DNA of 64,000 bases from Mesorhizobium sp. B2-8-5 (GTDB lineage Bacteria > Pseudomonadota > Alphaproteobacteria > Rhizobiales > Rhizobiaceae). This document shows positions 63,402-64,000 of the stretch, one piece after another. The stretch is taken from the NCBI RefSeq assembly GCF_006440675.2, contig NZ_CP083951.1:4125501-4189500 (forward strand), read 5' to 3'. The first letter of the stretch is position 1; every line of letters begins with the position of its first letter. A program made the translations under genes and the position numbers. The notes beneath the pieces are model-generated. The model made no database searches. It was not told the DNA's origin and saw nothing but the letters and a program-made list of their open reading frames with translations.

Positions 63402-64000
<599 letters not shown>

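Overview
The window is high-GC chromosomal DNA from an alphaproteobacterium of the order Rhizobiales (Hyphomicrobiales). The best match is Mesorhizobium or a close relative in Phyllobacteriaceae. This rests on an EipB-type envelope protein, DUF1489, an acid-rhizobial lipid A gene order ending in lpxI-lpxB-gltA-gltX, a GTTC-N7-GTTC LexA box, TGC-N3-GCA (PhaR-type) operators at a phasin gene, and palindromic intergenic repeats of the kind scattered through rhizobial genomes. No IS element, prophage, CRISPR array or replication origin was seen.

Layout. 1-1.7 kb: the 3' end of a tRNA-Lys gene, a small coiled-coil ORF and a histidine-rich membrane protein of unknown function. 1.7-5.8 kb (minus): pyrB, a catalytically dead dihydroorotase paralogue, plsY and dprA, each pair overlapping except at one gap. 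6-14.2 kb: an AidB-like flavoprotein, two small membrane proteins, ruvX, a UPF0173 hydrolase, a frameshifted gene, then gatC, a GNAT acetyltransferase and gatA in one coupled run, and a YdcF-like protein. 14.1-19.3 kb: a DUF599 remnant, sdaA, DUF1489, a J-domain-like protein with a lost HPD motif, a D,D-carboxypeptidase with a SPOR domain, and a phasin with twin operators. 19.5-29.6 kb: clpS-clpA, a P-loop kinase, a HIT protein, an LTA-synthase-like membrane sulfatase family protein, DUF482, a glycerophosphodiester phosphodiesterase, RidA, EipB and DUF4031.

29.6-45.9 kb is the classical translation and envelope block: rpsB, tsf, [LysR / NTF2-like / aldo-keto reductase cassette], pyrH, frr, uppS, cdsA, rseP, bamA, lpxD, fabZ, lpxA, lpxI, lpxB. 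It makes undecaprenyl phosphate, CDP-diacylglycerol, the outer-membrane insertase and lipid A disaccharide. A 14-copy heptamer tandem repeat overlaps the lpxB stop codon and fills the lpxB/gltA gap. 46-64 kb: gltX-gltA (minus), comEC, lexA, a kynurenine catabolic pair (kynU and a formamidase), the minus-strand run ppiD-trpD-trpC-moaC-moeA, then tpiA, secG, an L,D-transpeptidase and the start of pyrG.

Most of the window is ordinary core genome. The points that deserve a second look are the heptamer array, the operator architecture at the phasin promoter, the dead PyrC paralogue, the degenerate J domain, the 33-residue GatA insertion with a GNAT gene coupled into its operon, and two small gene cassettes placed inside otherwise conserved gene blocks. 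I found no convincing wholly new multi-gene system. All calls are from reading the sequence; no database search was run.
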